Assembly (NCBI GenBank): GCA_031422555.1
Contig: JANPLZ010000111.1
Span: forward strand, 1 to 22,542
Reading direction: 5' to 3'
DNA from: JANNAT01 sp031422555
Lineage (GTDB): Bacteria > Pseudomonadota > Alphaproteobacteria > Rhodobacterales > Rhodobacteraceae
Length of the DNA stretch: 22,542 bases
In this document: in pieces, positions 1 to 8,460 of the stretch
Numbering within the stretch: position 1 is the stretch's first letter
Layout of the letters: every line of letters starts with the position of its first letter
Notes under the pieces: model-generated
Database searches by the model: none
What the model saw: only the letters and a program-made list of their open reading frames with translations
What the model was told of the DNA's origin: nothing
Made by a program: the position numbers and the translations under genes

Positions 1-1
1 G

Positions 2-433
2 GGCCTTTCGGACACGCATCTGGGCATGATTTTGCTGTATACGGCGGTAAATATCAGTCTGGCGGTCTGGCTGCTGAAGGGGTTTATCGACGAGATACCG
101 CGCGAATACGAAGAGGCGGCGTTGATTGACGGCTATACCCGATTTCAGGCCTTTACCAAAGTGGTGCTACCGCAGGCGGCGACGGGGATCGCTTCGACCG
201 CGATATTCTGTCTGATTTTTGCCTGGAACGAATACGCTTTTGCGGTGCTGCTAACCTCGGGGAATGCGCAAACCGCACCACCGTTTATTCCAACCATCAT
301 TGGCATCGGCGGTCTGGATTGGCCGGCCGTGGCGGCGGGGGCCACGATATTCCTGATGCCGGTGATGATCTTTACCATCATGTTGCGCAAGCACTTGCTG
401 CGAGGCATCACATTCGGGGCGGTGCGCAAATGA
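2..433 (+). CDS. ABC transporter inner-membrane permease (MalG/UgpE type), 3' part
   Basis: Partial gene: the open frame runs in from the window edge (first full codon at base 2) and ends at a TGA at 431-433. The visible 143 residues hold the C-terminal membrane helices and the cytoplasmic EAA loop of a carbohydrate-type permease; the loop reads EYEEAALIDGY followed by a conserved LPQA. This loop is where the ATPase subunit docks. An internal ATG at 26 is not the true start, because the family has about 270-300 residues and the upstream codons continue the homology. The stop overlaps the next start (ATGA at 430-433), so it is translationally coupled to the operon that follows. Substrate is not readable from this piece; the DhaK-DhaL kinase downstream suggests glycerol, dihydroxyacetone, erythrulose or another small polyol. 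Family assignment is strong, substrate is inference. Confidence 0.93.
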   Translation, partial: GLSDTHLGMILLYTAVNISLAVWLLKGFIDEIPREYEEAALIDGYTRFQAFTKVVLPQAATGIASTAIFCLIFAWNEYAFAVLLTSGNAQTAPPFIPTIIGIGGLDWPAVAAGATIFLMPVMIFTIMLRKHLLRGITFGAVRK

Positions 434-618
434 GCGGGTTTATCACTGGTTTGATGCACTTGCGCCGTGGCCCCTGGGAAATTGTCGCCACCATATTCAT
501 AGCGCTTGGCGTGTTCATGTTGATGCAGCCGTTTGCGCTGTGGATGTTCACATGGTCGTTCGCAGTCACTTTGATCGGCACGGTGATGTTCATCATCGTC
601 AGCCATTTTCCGGAATAA
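430..618 (+). CDS. Small two-helix membrane protein inside the ABC transporter operon
   Basis: Encodes 62 residues starting at the ATG that overlaps the permease stop by four bases. It has two hydrophobic stretches (about residues 17-33 and 37-57) separated by a short turn, so it is probably an inner-membrane hairpin protein. It ends four bases before the first ATPase gene, which makes co-transcription near certain. I do not recognise a named domain. Rhizobial glycerol ABC operons (glpSTPQUV) also carry a small membrane protein of unknown role (GlpU) among the transporter genes; equivalence here is only a guess. An upstream in-frame ATG at 319 lies within the permease gene and is rejected. 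Confidence 0.75.
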   Translation: MSGFITGLMHLRRGPWEIVATIFIALGVFMLMQPFALWMFTWSFAVTLIGTVMFIIVSHFPE

Positions 619-622
619 GCGC

Positions 623-1717
623 ATGGCCGAAATAGTAATCAAAAACATCCGCAAGGAATTCGGCGCGTTTACCGCCGTCAAATCCTCCAGTTTTACGATC
701 GAAGACGGCGAATTCTTTATGCTGCTGGGGCCGTCGGGCTGCGGCAAGACCACCACATTGCGGATGATCGCGGGCTTGGAATTACCAACGTCGGGCGAGA
801 TTTGGATTGACGGCGAAGAGGTGGCGCAAAAGCCCGCCAGCAAACGCGACATCGCTTTCGTGTTCCAGATGTTCGCGCTGTATCCGCATCTGAACGTGCG
901 CGGCAACATCAGCTATCCGTTGATCAGCCAAGGCATGCCAAAGGATCAAGTGCGTGCCAAAGTGGCCGAAGTGGCGGCGATTTTGGGCATCGAAGGCATT
1001 CTTGATCGCCCCGTCGGCGGATTGTCGGGGGGGGATCGTCAACGCGTGGCATTGGGCCGCGCCATCGTGCGCAATCCAAAGGCGTTCATGATGGATGAGC
1101 CGTTGGGCGCGCTGGACGCCGAATTTCGTGAACATATGGCGGTGGAATTGCGGGCGCTGCATGACCGGATGGGCGCCACCACGGTTTACGTGACGCATGA
1201 TCAGCTGGAGGCCATGCAGATGGGCGACAAGATCGTGGTGATGAACCACGGGGTGATTGAACAGTTTGGGCGCCCGCAAGACATCTACGACCGCCCCGAG
1301 ACGATGTTTGTCGCCGAATTCATTGGCAGCCCCTGCATGAATTTCCTGCGCTTTGATGGCCGGGTGCGCCCGGATGAAACCGTCGTGCGGTTGGGCGATA
1401 CCGATCACGCGGTGCCGCGTCAGACCGAGGATGTGGGCGGCAAGCTGGTGTTTGGCGTGCGGCCTGAACATATCACGCTGGACGATGCGGCAGGATATCG
1501 CGGGCGGATACTGGCCACGGAATACCTTGGCACCACCCAGATTGTGACGATTGAAACCGGCAACGGGGTGCTAAAAGCCCGTATTCCATCGGGTCAGGTG
1601 GCGCGGGCGGGGGAAACGGTCGGGCTGCGGTTTGACGCATCGACCATAACGCTGTTTGCCGAAAATACCGGTCGCGCGTTGCGGTCCAGCCTTCACGAGG
1701 GGGCACGTCATGGCTGA
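623..1717 (+). CDS. ABC transporter ATPase 1 (MalK/UgpC family)
   Basis: 364 residues, full family length. Visible motifs: Walker A GPSGCGKTT at residues 36-44, Q-loop glutamine in FVFQM near 82, signature LSGGDRQR at 134-141, Walker B AFMMDEP at 154-160, and the switch histidine in YVTHDQ near 192. A C-terminal TOBE-type regulatory domain follows (about 240-350, with VFGVRPEH). It hydrolyses ATP on the cytoplasmic face to drive the importer. It overlaps the second ATPase gene by eight bases. Having two different ATPases in one operon implies a heterodimeric motor, as in the rhizobial GlpS/GlpT glycerol importer. The signature has D in place of the more usual E or Q after LSGG; the rest is canonical. 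Confidence 0.95.
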   Translation: MAEIVIKNIRKEFGAFTAVKSSSFTIEDGEFFMLLGPSGCGKTTTLRMIAGLELPTSGEIWIDGEEVAQKPASKRDIAFVFQMFALYPHLNVRGNISYPLISQGMPKDQVRAKVAEVAAILGIEGILDRPVGGLSGGDRQRVALGRAIVRNPKAFMMDEPLGALDAEFREHMAVELRALHDRMGATTVYVTHDQLEAMQMGDKIVVMNHGVIEQFGRPQDIYDRPETMFVAEFIGSPCMNFLRFDGRVRPDETVVRLGDTDHAVPRQTEDVGGKLVFGVRPEHITLDDAAGYRGRILATEYLGTTQIVTIETGNGVLKARIPSGQVARAGETVGLRFDASTITLFAENTGRALRSSLHEGARHG

Positions 1718-2714
1718 AGTTACTTTACGGGGCGTTTCCAAAAGTTTTGGGGCAACCAAAGCGTCGGATAACATCACTCTTACGGTGGCGGATGGGTCAT
1801 TCGTGGTGCTGCTGGGGCCGTCTGGGGCGGGCAAAACCACCTTGCTGCGGTTGATTGCGGGCTTGGAATCGCCCGAGGCCGGTCAGATTACCATTGGTGG
1901 GCAAGACGTGGCCAAAATCTCACCGGCCGAACGGGATGTGGCGATGGTGTTTCAGCAATACTCGCTTTATCCGCATCTGACGGTGCGGCAAAATCTTGAA
2001 TTCCCCCTGAAATCGCCAATGCTGCGCACGCCTGCGCCAGAGATTGCCGCCAAAGTTGCGGCGGTGGCCGAGGTGTTGCGCATCACCCACAAGCTGGACA
2101 ACAAGGCCACCAACCTGTCGGGCGGCGAGATGCAGCGCGTCGCGATCGGGCGGGCTTTGGTGCGCGACCCCGCGATCTATCTGATGGATGAGCCGCTGTC
2201 GTCATTGGACGCCAAACTGCGCGCCGATCTGCGGGTGGAATTAAAACGCGTGCAGGCCGATTTGGGCGCGACAATGTTGTATGTCACGCATGACCAGATC
2301 GAAGCGATGACGATGGCCACCCATATTGGCGTGCTGGATCAGGGCAGGCTGGTGCAGTTCGGCAGCCCGCGCGAGATTTATGAAAATCCTGAAACCTTGT
2401 ATGTCGCGACCCGGCTGGGCCAACCCCGCATCAACACCCTGCCCGCCGATTTGTTTGGTCGTGCGCCAGCCGGGGCGGCGGTGATTGCGTTGCGGCCCGA
2501 ACATATCCTGCAAGGGCAGGGCATGGAATCGCGGGTGGTGCGGGTGGAACATCTGGGCGATCAAACCCGGCTGCATCTGAAACTGGCGGGGCATGACATC
2601 ATCACGGTGACCGATGCGCATACCAGACTGGACGTTGGCGACACGTTGGCGATTCAGCCACAGAACCCGCTTTATTTTGACACCGCTGGCACCCGCATTG
2701 CGATGAAAGGCTGA
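1710..2714 (+). CDS. ABC transporter ATPase 2 (MalK/UgpC family)
   Basis: 334 residues from the ATG at 1710, which sits behind an AGG-rich ribosome site (CACGAGGGGG) and overlaps the preceding gene; a longer frame from 1656 is not needed. Motifs: Walker A GPSGAGKTT at 36-44, Q-loop in FQQYSLYPHL, signature LSGGEMQR at 136-143, Walker B IYLMDEP at 156-162, switch histidine in VTHDQIEAM, and a TOBE-like tail with ALRPEH. It clearly differs in sequence from ATPase 1, so this is not a recent duplication. Probable partner of ATPase 1 in one importer. The gene stops four bases before the kinase start. Confidence 0.95.
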   Translation: MAEVTLRGVSKSFGATKASDNITLTVADGSFVVLLGPSGAGKTTLLRLIAGLESPEAGQITIGGQDVAKISPAERDVAMVFQQYSLYPHLTVRQNLEFPLKSPMLRTPAPEIAAKVAAVAEVLRITHKLDNKATNLSGGEMQRVAIGRALVRDPAIYLMDEPLSSLDAKLRADLRVELKRVQADLGATMLYVTHDQIEAMTMATHIGVLDQGRLVQFGSPREIYENPETLYVATRLGQPRINTLPADLFGRAPAGAAVIALRPEHILQGQGMESRVVRVEHLGDQTRLHLKLAGHDIITVTDAHTRLDVGDTLAIQPQNPLYFDTAGTRIAMKG

Positions 2715-2717
2715 CCC

Positions 2718-4331
2718 ATGACTCAGTTCATAAATTCCAAAGACACCGCGGTAACCGATGCAATTTCCGGCATTTTGCGCGGGGCAGCGGGGCGGCTGGC
2801 GCGGCTGGACGGCTTTCCGCATATCAAAGTGGTGCTGCGCGCCGATTGGGACAAATCGAAGGTGGCGTTGGTGTCGGGCGGGGGGTCGGGGCATGAACCG
2901 GCGCATGCGGGTTTTGTCGGGGCGGGGATGTTGACGGCTGCGGTGTGCGGCGATGTGTTCGCCTCGCCTTCGGTCGATGCGGTTCTGGCGGGGATACTGG
3001 CTGTGACAGGGCGGGCCGGATGTTTGTTGATCGTGAAAAACTATACCGGCGATCGGCTGAACTTTGGCCTTGCCGCCGAACGGGCGCGGGCGTTCGGGCT
3101 AAAGGTGTCGATGGTTATCGTTGATGACGATGTTGCCCTGCCGCATCTGTCGCAGCCGCGCGGTGTGGCGGGCACGCTGTTTGTGCATAAAATCGCGGGG
3201 GCTTTGGCCGAAGGTGGTGCTGATCTGGCCACCGTCACTGAAGCTGCAAATCGGGTTATCGCGGGGGTGGTGACGATCGGGATGTCGCTGGATACCTGCA
3301 CTGTGCCCGGATCGCCCAAGGAATCGCGCATTCCCGCCGGGATGGCAGAATTGGGATTGGGCATTCACGGCGAGCCGGGGGTCGAACAGATTGCCTATAC
3401 CACCGCGCAAGCGGCGATGGCGCAAGTGGTGGCCCGGTTGCGCCCTGCGCTGGGTGCGGGGCCGCATGTGGCGCTTTTGAACAACCTTGGCGGTGCGACG
3501 CAGTTGGAAATGCAAGTGTTGACCGAAGAATTGGCAAAGTCCGAAATCGGGTCGCAGATCAGCCATCTGATTGGTCCGGCGTCGATGATGACATCGCTGG
3601 ATATGCAGGGGTTCTCGGTGTCTTTGCTGCCGTTGACGCCCGCCGATGCGTCGGCGCTGGCGGCTCCGGTGGCGATGTGCGCCTGGCCGGGCATGGTTGC
3701 GATGACGGCTGGCGCGGTGATTGCAGTGCCTGATGGCTTGACCCCGATCAAGCCCACGCCGTCTGCCCATCCGCTGCGCCGTGCGTTGATCAAGCAGTGC
3801 TGCGAAATCTTGATTGCCGAAGAAGCGGCGCTGAACGCGCTGGATGCCAAGTCAGGCGATGGCGATACCGGCAGCACCCTTGCCACCGCGTCGCGGGCGC
3901 TGATTTCGGCGCTGGACCGGTTGCCCTTGGCCGATCTGACCCAGCTTTATCGCGCGGTTGGCATGGAACTTAGCCAGACGATGGGCGGATCGTCGGGCGT
4001 ATTGCTGGCGATTTTCTTTGCCGCCGCGGGGGATGCTTCGGGTGGCGGGGCCACTTGGGTGGATGCATTGTCAGAAGGTTTGGCGCGGGTGCAGCAGGTC
4101 GGTGGCGCAAAACTTGGTGACCGCACGATGATCGACGCGCTGGAACCTGCGTTGGAGGTGTTGCCGCAGGGCGTGGCCGCAGCCGCCACAGCGGCGCGCA
4201 TAGGGGCTGATCACACAGCCACGATGCTGCGCTCCCGCGCGGGCAGGTCGGCCTATGTCAACGGCGAGCGGTTGCTGGGCCACAATGATCCGGGGGCCGA
4301 GGCTGTGGCGCGGTTGCTGGAACAGCTATAG
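2718..4331 (+). CDS. Fused DhaK-DhaL dihydroxyacetone kinase (ATP-dependent type)
   Basis: 537 residues, close to the single-chain ATP-dependent dihydroxyacetone kinases. The N-terminal DhaK half has the substrate loop GGGSGHEP (53-60) and the histidine that binds the ketone covalently, His217 in GLGIHGEPG. The C-terminal DhaL half (from about 350) has the nucleotide/Mg2+ motif SGDGDTGSTL and the conserved MGGSSG and GDRTMIDAL blocks. Both halves are intact, so it should phosphorylate a short ketose with ATP in the cytoplasm. Close relatives include L- and D-erythrulose kinases, so the substrate may be a C4 ketose. It is the last gene of the transporter operon (three-base gap before it), which implies that imported substrate is phosphorylated directly, or after an oxidation encoded elsewhere. 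Confidence 0.92.
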   Translation: MTQFINSKDTAVTDAISGILRGAAGRLARLDGFPHIKVVLRADWDKSKVALVSGGGSGHEPAHAGFVGAGMLTAAVCGDVFASPSVDAVLAGILAVTGRAGCLLIVKNYTGDRLNFGLAAERARAFGLKVSMVIVDDDVALPHLSQPRGVAGTLFVHKIAGALAEGGADLATVTEAANRVIAGVVTIGMSLDTCTVPGSPKESRIPAGMAELGLGIHGEPGVEQIAYTTAQAAMAQVVARLRPALGAGPHVALLNNLGGATQLEMQVLTEELAKSEIGSQISHLIGPASMMTSLDMQGFSVSLLPLTPADASALAAPVAMCAWPGMVAMTAGAVIAVPDGLTPIKPTPSAHPLRRALIKQCCEILIAEEAALNALDAKSGDGDTGSTLATASRALISALDRLPLADLTQLYRAVGMELSQTMGGSSGVLLAIFFAAAGDASGGGATWVDALSEGLARVQQVGGAKLGDRTMIDALEPALEVLPQGVAAAATAARIGADHTATMLRSRAGRSAYVNGERLLGHNDPGAEAVARLLEQL

Positions 4332-4334
4332 GGG

Positions 4335-4355
4335 GCCTGCCATGCCACGGCAGGC
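4335..4355. terminator. Hairpin between convergent operons (candidate bidirectional terminator)
   Basis: A perfect 7-bp inverted repeat, GCCTGCC at 4335-4341 and GGCAGGC at 4349-4355, with a 7-base loop. It sits in the 27-base gap between the kinase stop (4331) and the stop of the convergent DUF4150 gene (4359). Neither side has a clear T-run, so an intrinsic terminator is plausible by position and structure but not typical. Confidence 0.5.
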
Positions 4356-4358
4356 GTT

Positions 4359-4760
4359 CTATTCAAAATAGACAAGTTTGCCCACGGTGTTTGACGCGCC
4401 GTCTGGTCCGGCGCAGTTCATTTCGTAGATATTGTCGTTGTTTATCAATTCATGGCCATCGACGAACACGGACGATTTGTTTGATTTTGGGCGGCACCAC
4501 CCGCCGGTCACACCTGACGAGACGCCGCCGCCTGTTCCCGGCTCGTCTCCGGTGACTTTGTTGGTGCGGCTGGCCATGGTAAACGCCTTTTGGGCGGTAA
4601 ACTGCGTGTTGGAAATCGTCTTGGTGGACCAATCCAGATCAGAGACAATCATATAGGGGATTGGCACCATCACGCCGCCAATCGGCGTCAGGCACACATC
4701 GGGGGCAAGGCAAATGATCATTGCGGACTTGCCGGAATGGCGGGCAGCGGTATTTTCCAT
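4359..4760 (-). CDS. DUF4150 PAAR-like protein (T6SS spike tip)
   Basis: 133 residues. The core TGDEPGTGGGVSSG followed by a stretch ending SSVFVDGHELINND matches the DUF4150 PAAR-like family, whose members cap the VgrG spike and help load effectors. The N-terminal part (VCLTPIGGVMVPIPYMIV) also matches the family. It is the last gene of the - strand T6SS cargo operon, starting two bases after the DUF2169 stop. There is no C-terminal extension, so it is a stand-alone tip rather than a tip-toxin fusion. Role in T6SS is known for the family; assembly with the VgrG of this window is inferred from operon position. Confidence 0.88.
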   Translation of the reverse strand: MENTAARHSGKSAMIICLAPDVCLTPIGGVMVPIPYMIVSDLDWSTKTISNTQFTAQKAFTMASRTNKVTGDEPGTGGGVSSGVTGGWCRPKSNKSSVFVDGHELINNDNIYEMNCAGPDGASNTVGKLVYFE

Positions 4761-4762
4761 GC

Positions 4763-5794
4763 CTAATCCTCGGGGGGGATGCTAAGAATTTCACCAGTGG
4801 CAAAGCGGTGCGGCGCGTCGATGCGGCACCGCCACGTCAGTTGCAGGCAATGATCAGCGGGGCTATCGCTGCGCAAATCTATTTCGACCGTATCCAGCAC
4901 CATCCGCTGTTGTGCGGTGTCATCGCCATCTGCCTGCAGGCCAAGGGCGACGAAGGGAAGGGCCACGGAAACAACGGGGCTGTGATGCGAAACGCCTGTC
5001 ACCTCAATCACCTCAACACCTTTGAAGGAATCGGTAAACTGCAACTGCCGGTGCGCTGCATTCCAATAGCGCAAGCTGTAGTCGGCGGGCATGCGCGGTG
5101 CGCGGGCAAGCTGCCAGGCCGCATCAAACGTGCCAGCTTCCGCCCGCCGGGGCAGCCAAGTTTTGGCGATGGCGCCAAAGCCATGCACCATCATTGCGGC
5201 CAACGGATCGCCTTGCATGAATTCCGCCAACTCGCCAATTTGTGCGGCCAAAATCGGTTGACCATTGGCAAGGCTGGCGCGGTTGGCAAAACCTGTGCCA
5301 ACCGGATTGAATTGAAACACATCCGGTATGGCGGCATCCGACCCGGGCGCCATTCCGCCATAGGCCAGCGCATAGGTGATTGGCACGGTCTGCACGGGTT
5401 CTGGCGGGGTCAGCCGCCAACCGGCAGCCCCTTTTTGCCACTGCGATGGGCCGCGCACATGAAACCCGTATTGCAGCCGATTTGCGACGCGCACCGCCAC
5501 CGGCCAATCGGTCAGCACCGCGCCGCGCGGGCTGCGGGCATAGGCGTGCAGGATCACATCGGTCGCCGCTTTGCCCGGCGCAATGTCTTGATCATACATG
5601 ACGGGCGACTGCGTTGGATCGCCCATGAAAATCTCGGTCAAAATCAGATCGGGCGGTGTCGGATCGGCGACAAACACCCCATCATCGCGCCGCCAAAACC
5701 GCGCCTTGGCAACGACAACACCGACTTCGGTATCATCGGTGTGCCAATGTTTGAAAAACATGGATGCGATTGGCAAATCAGAGGTCAGATGCAT
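4763..5794 (-). CDS. DUF2169 family T6SS effector adaptor
   Basis: 343 residues from the ATG at 5794. That start gives the usual family N-terminus, in which a short polar lead is followed by EVGVVVAKARF; the frame is open up to 5923, but the extra residues look unlike the family. Other family features are TEIFMGDPTQSP, APGKAATDVILHA, WPVAVRV and a Y-A-L-A-Y-G-G block. DUF2169 proteins occur almost only beside VgrG, PAAR-like proteins and effectors, and are thought to act as adaptors or chaperones in loading cargo. Here it lies between the lipase and DUF4150 genes, the expected position. No strong ribosome site precedes 5794; a 29-codon frame (5785-5874) ends across this start and may supply ribosomes by coupling. 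Confidence 0.85.
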   Translation of the reverse strand: MHLTSDLPIASMFFKHWHTDDTEVGVVVAKARFWRRDDGVFVADPTPPDLILTEIFMGDPTQSPVMYDQDIAPGKAATDVILHAYARSPRGAVLTDWPVAVRVANRLQYGFHVRGPSQWQKGAAGWRLTPPEPVQTVPITYALAYGGMAPGSDAAIPDVFQFNPVGTGFANRASLANGQPILAAQIGELAEFMQGDPLAAMMVHGFGAIAKTWLPRRAEAGTFDAAWQLARAPRMPADYSLRYWNAAHRQLQFTDSFKGVEVIEVTGVSHHSPVVSVALPFVALGLQADGDDTAQQRMVLDTVEIDLRSDSPADHCLQLTWRCRIDAPHRFATGEILSIPPED

Positions 5795-5879
5795 GACAAA
5801 CAGCCGCCGCGCACCAAGATGCGGGCGGTCAACCCGGCCCGATGCGCTATGTTCAAGATTGCGTTGGACGTCATGCCGC

Positions 5880-7385
5880 TTACTTCGATTTCGGCAAAAG
5901 GAAGGTGAAAGCACACGGCACAAACGTGTGATATATGCCCGAGGCCATCAGGATACGACCCAGAACAATGGCATCCCCTACCAGTCGGTTTACAAAAGGC
6001 TCAACAGTATTGTTCATATAGGGCGTGGTCCCCAGATTGAATTTCGGCAGTGGTGCGCCCAACGGAAATGCTGCCGCCATTGTGGCCTTAAGTCTGTCAC
6101 CCGAAGGCATATTGGGCCCCATGCCTTGCAATTCATCTGCTTGTGATTTGGTCAGTCCGGTGCCGCCAGAAATCTCGTTCACCAAATGCCGGACAAGGCT
6201 TGCAACAAAGGCATTTATGGTTCGCGAAGAATCTGCAATCGCCACTATTTGGGCCATCTCGGTCATTGTGTGGTTGGCGACAAGTTTCTGTCGGTTGATG
6301 GTATACAGCACTGGCAACGCCGCAAACTTTTTTGCATAGGTCAGCGATTGGCCCCCAAACTCCATTGGTCCCGGACTAATGCCTGCGCCGGGAATGGGTG
6401 ACGACACCGCGCTGGGCATGGATTTCTCTGCCCATCGCAGCAAATGGGCCAAAAATGGCACCAGCAACGATTTCGACTGCATACTGTTCAGGATCTCGTC
6501 TTTGACATGCCGCGCCCGGATGGGCACCGCTCCGGCCGTTGACAACTTACCCTTTGCTTTGACGGCGGTATTGGCATGCAATCCCGCAGCGTTGAACGTC
6601 TCGCCTTTCATCACAAGTCCCGGATAGGCCACCCGCGCCGCGATCGCCGCAGAGGATGCCAGCCCGCCACCCAACGAATGACCCGTAATGATCAACCGTT
6701 TGTTCCAATTCTTGGCCGCCTCTGCAGCGGCGCGTTTTCCATCGCGAATGGATTTTTCGTATTGCTTGGGGAAGCGGCCCAAGCCTTGGGCAAAGTTCAC
6801 CGCCCAATCGCCGCGCATTCCGTAAAAAAGCGACGCTGTAACATTCCAGTTGATTTGAATTTCTGCATCACCCCAAAACTGAACGGCGACGTTGATGTGT
6901 TCGGTTCCACTTATTCCGGCAAACAAAGATTCTTCGTGCAATCCACTTTTGCGCAGGTCTTGAATTTTTTTGCCGTTAAGGGCTGGCGAAGACGAAAATG
7001 ACGTGTTCACTGGCGGAAAAGGAATATCCTGATTTGACGCAGGCCAAGGTTTGTCAACAAAAGCATTGCCGGACAACTGCAAAGACATGGCCATTTCGGC
7101 AAAATCACTTGCATCAACATCACTGCCCCGAAACACCAGAACGGGCGGACAAAGCGAATTTGCATCCTGCCCCGGCTTGGCTTTTGGCACATATAAAGCG
7201 CACCGATATCCGTCAGGATCACTTTCGCGCCACAGTTCTTTCCACGCAGATTTGTTTATGTCCCAATAGGGTTGCAATTCGGCGGGCAGCGATTTTCGCG
7301 ACGCATCGTAGATATCAAAATTCAACATGCCCGCGTGGCGCAGACAAAGTTCAGAGATGGCGTTGCCTTTTATCGTGGTGGTCAC
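5880..7385 (-). CDS. Class 3 lipase-like protein, probable T6SS effector
   Basis: 501 residues, starting with GTG at 7385 immediately after the stop of the ankyrin gene. It has the alpha/beta-hydrolase nucleophile elbow GHSLGG at 235-240 (Ser237). The strand-turn VLVFRGSD (82-89) resembles the oxyanion region of class 3 lipases. Candidate remaining triad residues are an Asp near 296 (HVKDEI) and His372 (ANHTM). There is no signal peptide, as expected for a T6SS-delivered enzyme. Its place between a putative immunity gene and a DUF2169 adaptor, downstream of VgrG, supports a Tle-like antibacterial phospholipase or lipase that attacks recipient membranes. Activity and target lipid are inferred. 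Base composition is visibly less GC-rich than the flanking operons, which is common for exchanged toxin genes. Confidence 0.85.
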   Translation of the reverse strand: MTTTIKGNAISELCLRHAGMLNFDIYDASRKSLPAELQPYWDINKSAWKELWRESDPDGYRCALYVPKAKPGQDANSLCPPVLVFRGSDVDASDFAEMAMSLQLSGNAFVDKPWPASNQDIPFPPVNTSFSSSPALNGKKIQDLRKSGLHEESLFAGISGTEHINVAVQFWGDAEIQINWNVTASLFYGMRGDWAVNFAQGLGRFPKQYEKSIRDGKRAAAEAAKNWNKRLIITGHSLGGGLASSAAIAARVAYPGLVMKGETFNAAGLHANTAVKAKGKLSTAGAVPIRARHVKDEILNSMQSKSLLVPFLAHLLRWAEKSMPSAVSSPIPGAGISPGPMEFGGQSLTYAKKFAALPVLYTINRQKLVANHTMTEMAQIVAIADSSRTINAFVASLVRHLVNEISGGTGLTKSQADELQGMGPNMPSGDRLKATMAAAFPLGAPLPKFNLGTTPYMNNTVEPFVNRLVGDAIVLGRILMASGIYHTFVPCAFTFLLPKSK

Positions 7386-7386
7386 G

Positions 7387-8460
7387 CTATTTGCCCCACC
7401 GCTCGTTTCCCGATTGGTTGCTATTCGTCACCAATTGATCCGCATCCTGCGGAGAGCGTATTTCACCGGCAGCCAGAAAAAATCCGCCGATATCATCTGG
7501 AACATCTATCGCCAATACCGCGGAAATTGCCCCAGACGGCGTGGCGTTCACCTGCGGCAGGATTTCGGCTAAGGCCATTTGCATGCCCCAGACAGCGCGC
7601 AAGTCTTCGGGGCCGGATGCGTCTTTGTATTGTTCTGCCAAATCTTCGTAATTGGCGATTAAAATCGCCGCTTTATCGGGGTCGGCATTGCGGTAATGGC
7701 CCTCTTTGGCCAATCTGAACGCCAATTCACTGGAAATCAAAGTTGCATTTGCGTGCATCTGAAAGAAATTATCATAGAAGTAAGTCGGATCATCCGGTGG
7801 TGTTGGGTTAAACCAAGGATCTGCACCGGATTTAAGCAGGAATAACATGGCTTCCAGATTGTCGGGTGATACTGAATAAAGAATTGGCCCGCCCGACCAT
7901 AACGGACAAGTGGCATCAACCTTGCCACCAGACTGCAGCCACAGCTTCAGAAATTCAGTGCCAAGTTTATAATCAGGAAACCAGACCATCGGTGTGTCCG
8001 CCGACATGCGCACCGCATCAAAGGGCATTTCGTTGCCGTTGTAGTTCGGATCAGCGCCTGCCAGAATAAGCGTCTTTGCGGCTTCCAGATTTCTGGATAC
8101 AACTGCTTGCCGCAATAAACTGTGGCCCGCTTCGGGAAAATCTTTGGCAAAAGGATTTGACCAACTGCGGTTCAACGTATCAAGGCCCAAAGCGCCCAAA
8201 TCCGAAGTTGGCGGCACTTGTCCTTCGATAATCAGGCGCGCAATGTTCAGGACGTCTGCCGGGGCATCTGGAAACCCTGTTGCCAATTCATTTTCCATCC
8301 GGGCAATCCTTTGTTGTTCTGTTGCAGCCAATTCAGTGATGTCTGGCTGCAAAACTGGCGCGGCGGGCGGGGATTGATTTGAAACAAATATAAAAAGCCC
8401 CAGCCCAATCACTGCGCAAAAGCTGATTCCAAACACTATTGCGCGCGGCCCGCCTGGCAT
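7387..8460 (-). CDS. Membrane-anchored ankyrin-repeat protein, probable lipase immunity protein
   Basis: 357 residues. A short basic N-terminus and a hydrophobic segment (about 8-27) form a signal anchor, so the rest should face the periplasm. Two ankyrin-like repeats are readable, about 112-140 (HSLLRQAVVSRNLEAAKTL then AGADPNY) and about 190-215 (PILYSVSPDNLEAMLFLLKS). The start overlaps the VgrG stop (TGATG) and the lipase start follows one base after its stop, so production is tightly coupled with toxin and spike. A periplasmic, membrane-tethered repeat protein beside a lipase fits an immunity protein that binds the incoming enzyme, as known for several T6SS lipase pairs. Ankyrin family: clear. 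Immunity role: inference. Confidence 0.82.
   Translation of the reverse strand: MPGGPRAIVFGISFCAVIGLGLFIFVSNQSPPAAPVLQPDITELAATEQQRIARMENELATGFPDAPADVLNIARLIIEGQVPPTSDLGALGLDTLNRSWSNPFAKDFPEAGHSLLRQAVVSRNLEAAKTLILAGADPNYNGNEMPFDAVRMSADTPMVWFPDYKLGTEFLKLWLQSGGKVDATCPLWSGGPILYSVSPDNLEAMLFLLKSGADPWFNPTPPDDPTYFYDNFFQMHANATLISSELAFRLAKEGHYRNADPDKAAILIANYEDLAEQYKDASGPEDLRAVWGMQMALAEILPQVNATPSGAISAVLAIDVPDDIGGFFLAAGEIRSPQDADQLVTNSNQSGNERWGK

Noticed and set aside
145..909. 254-codon - strand frame across the permease and ATPase genes
   Set aside because: Shadow of the + strand ABC operon, with no family resemblance and crossing several real gene boundaries.
4721..5908. Long + strand open frame of 395 codons opposite the DUF2169 gene
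   Set aside because: It lies antisense to the DUF2169 gene, which matches a known family and fits the operon; the + strand product is rich in His, Gly and Arg and resembles no family.
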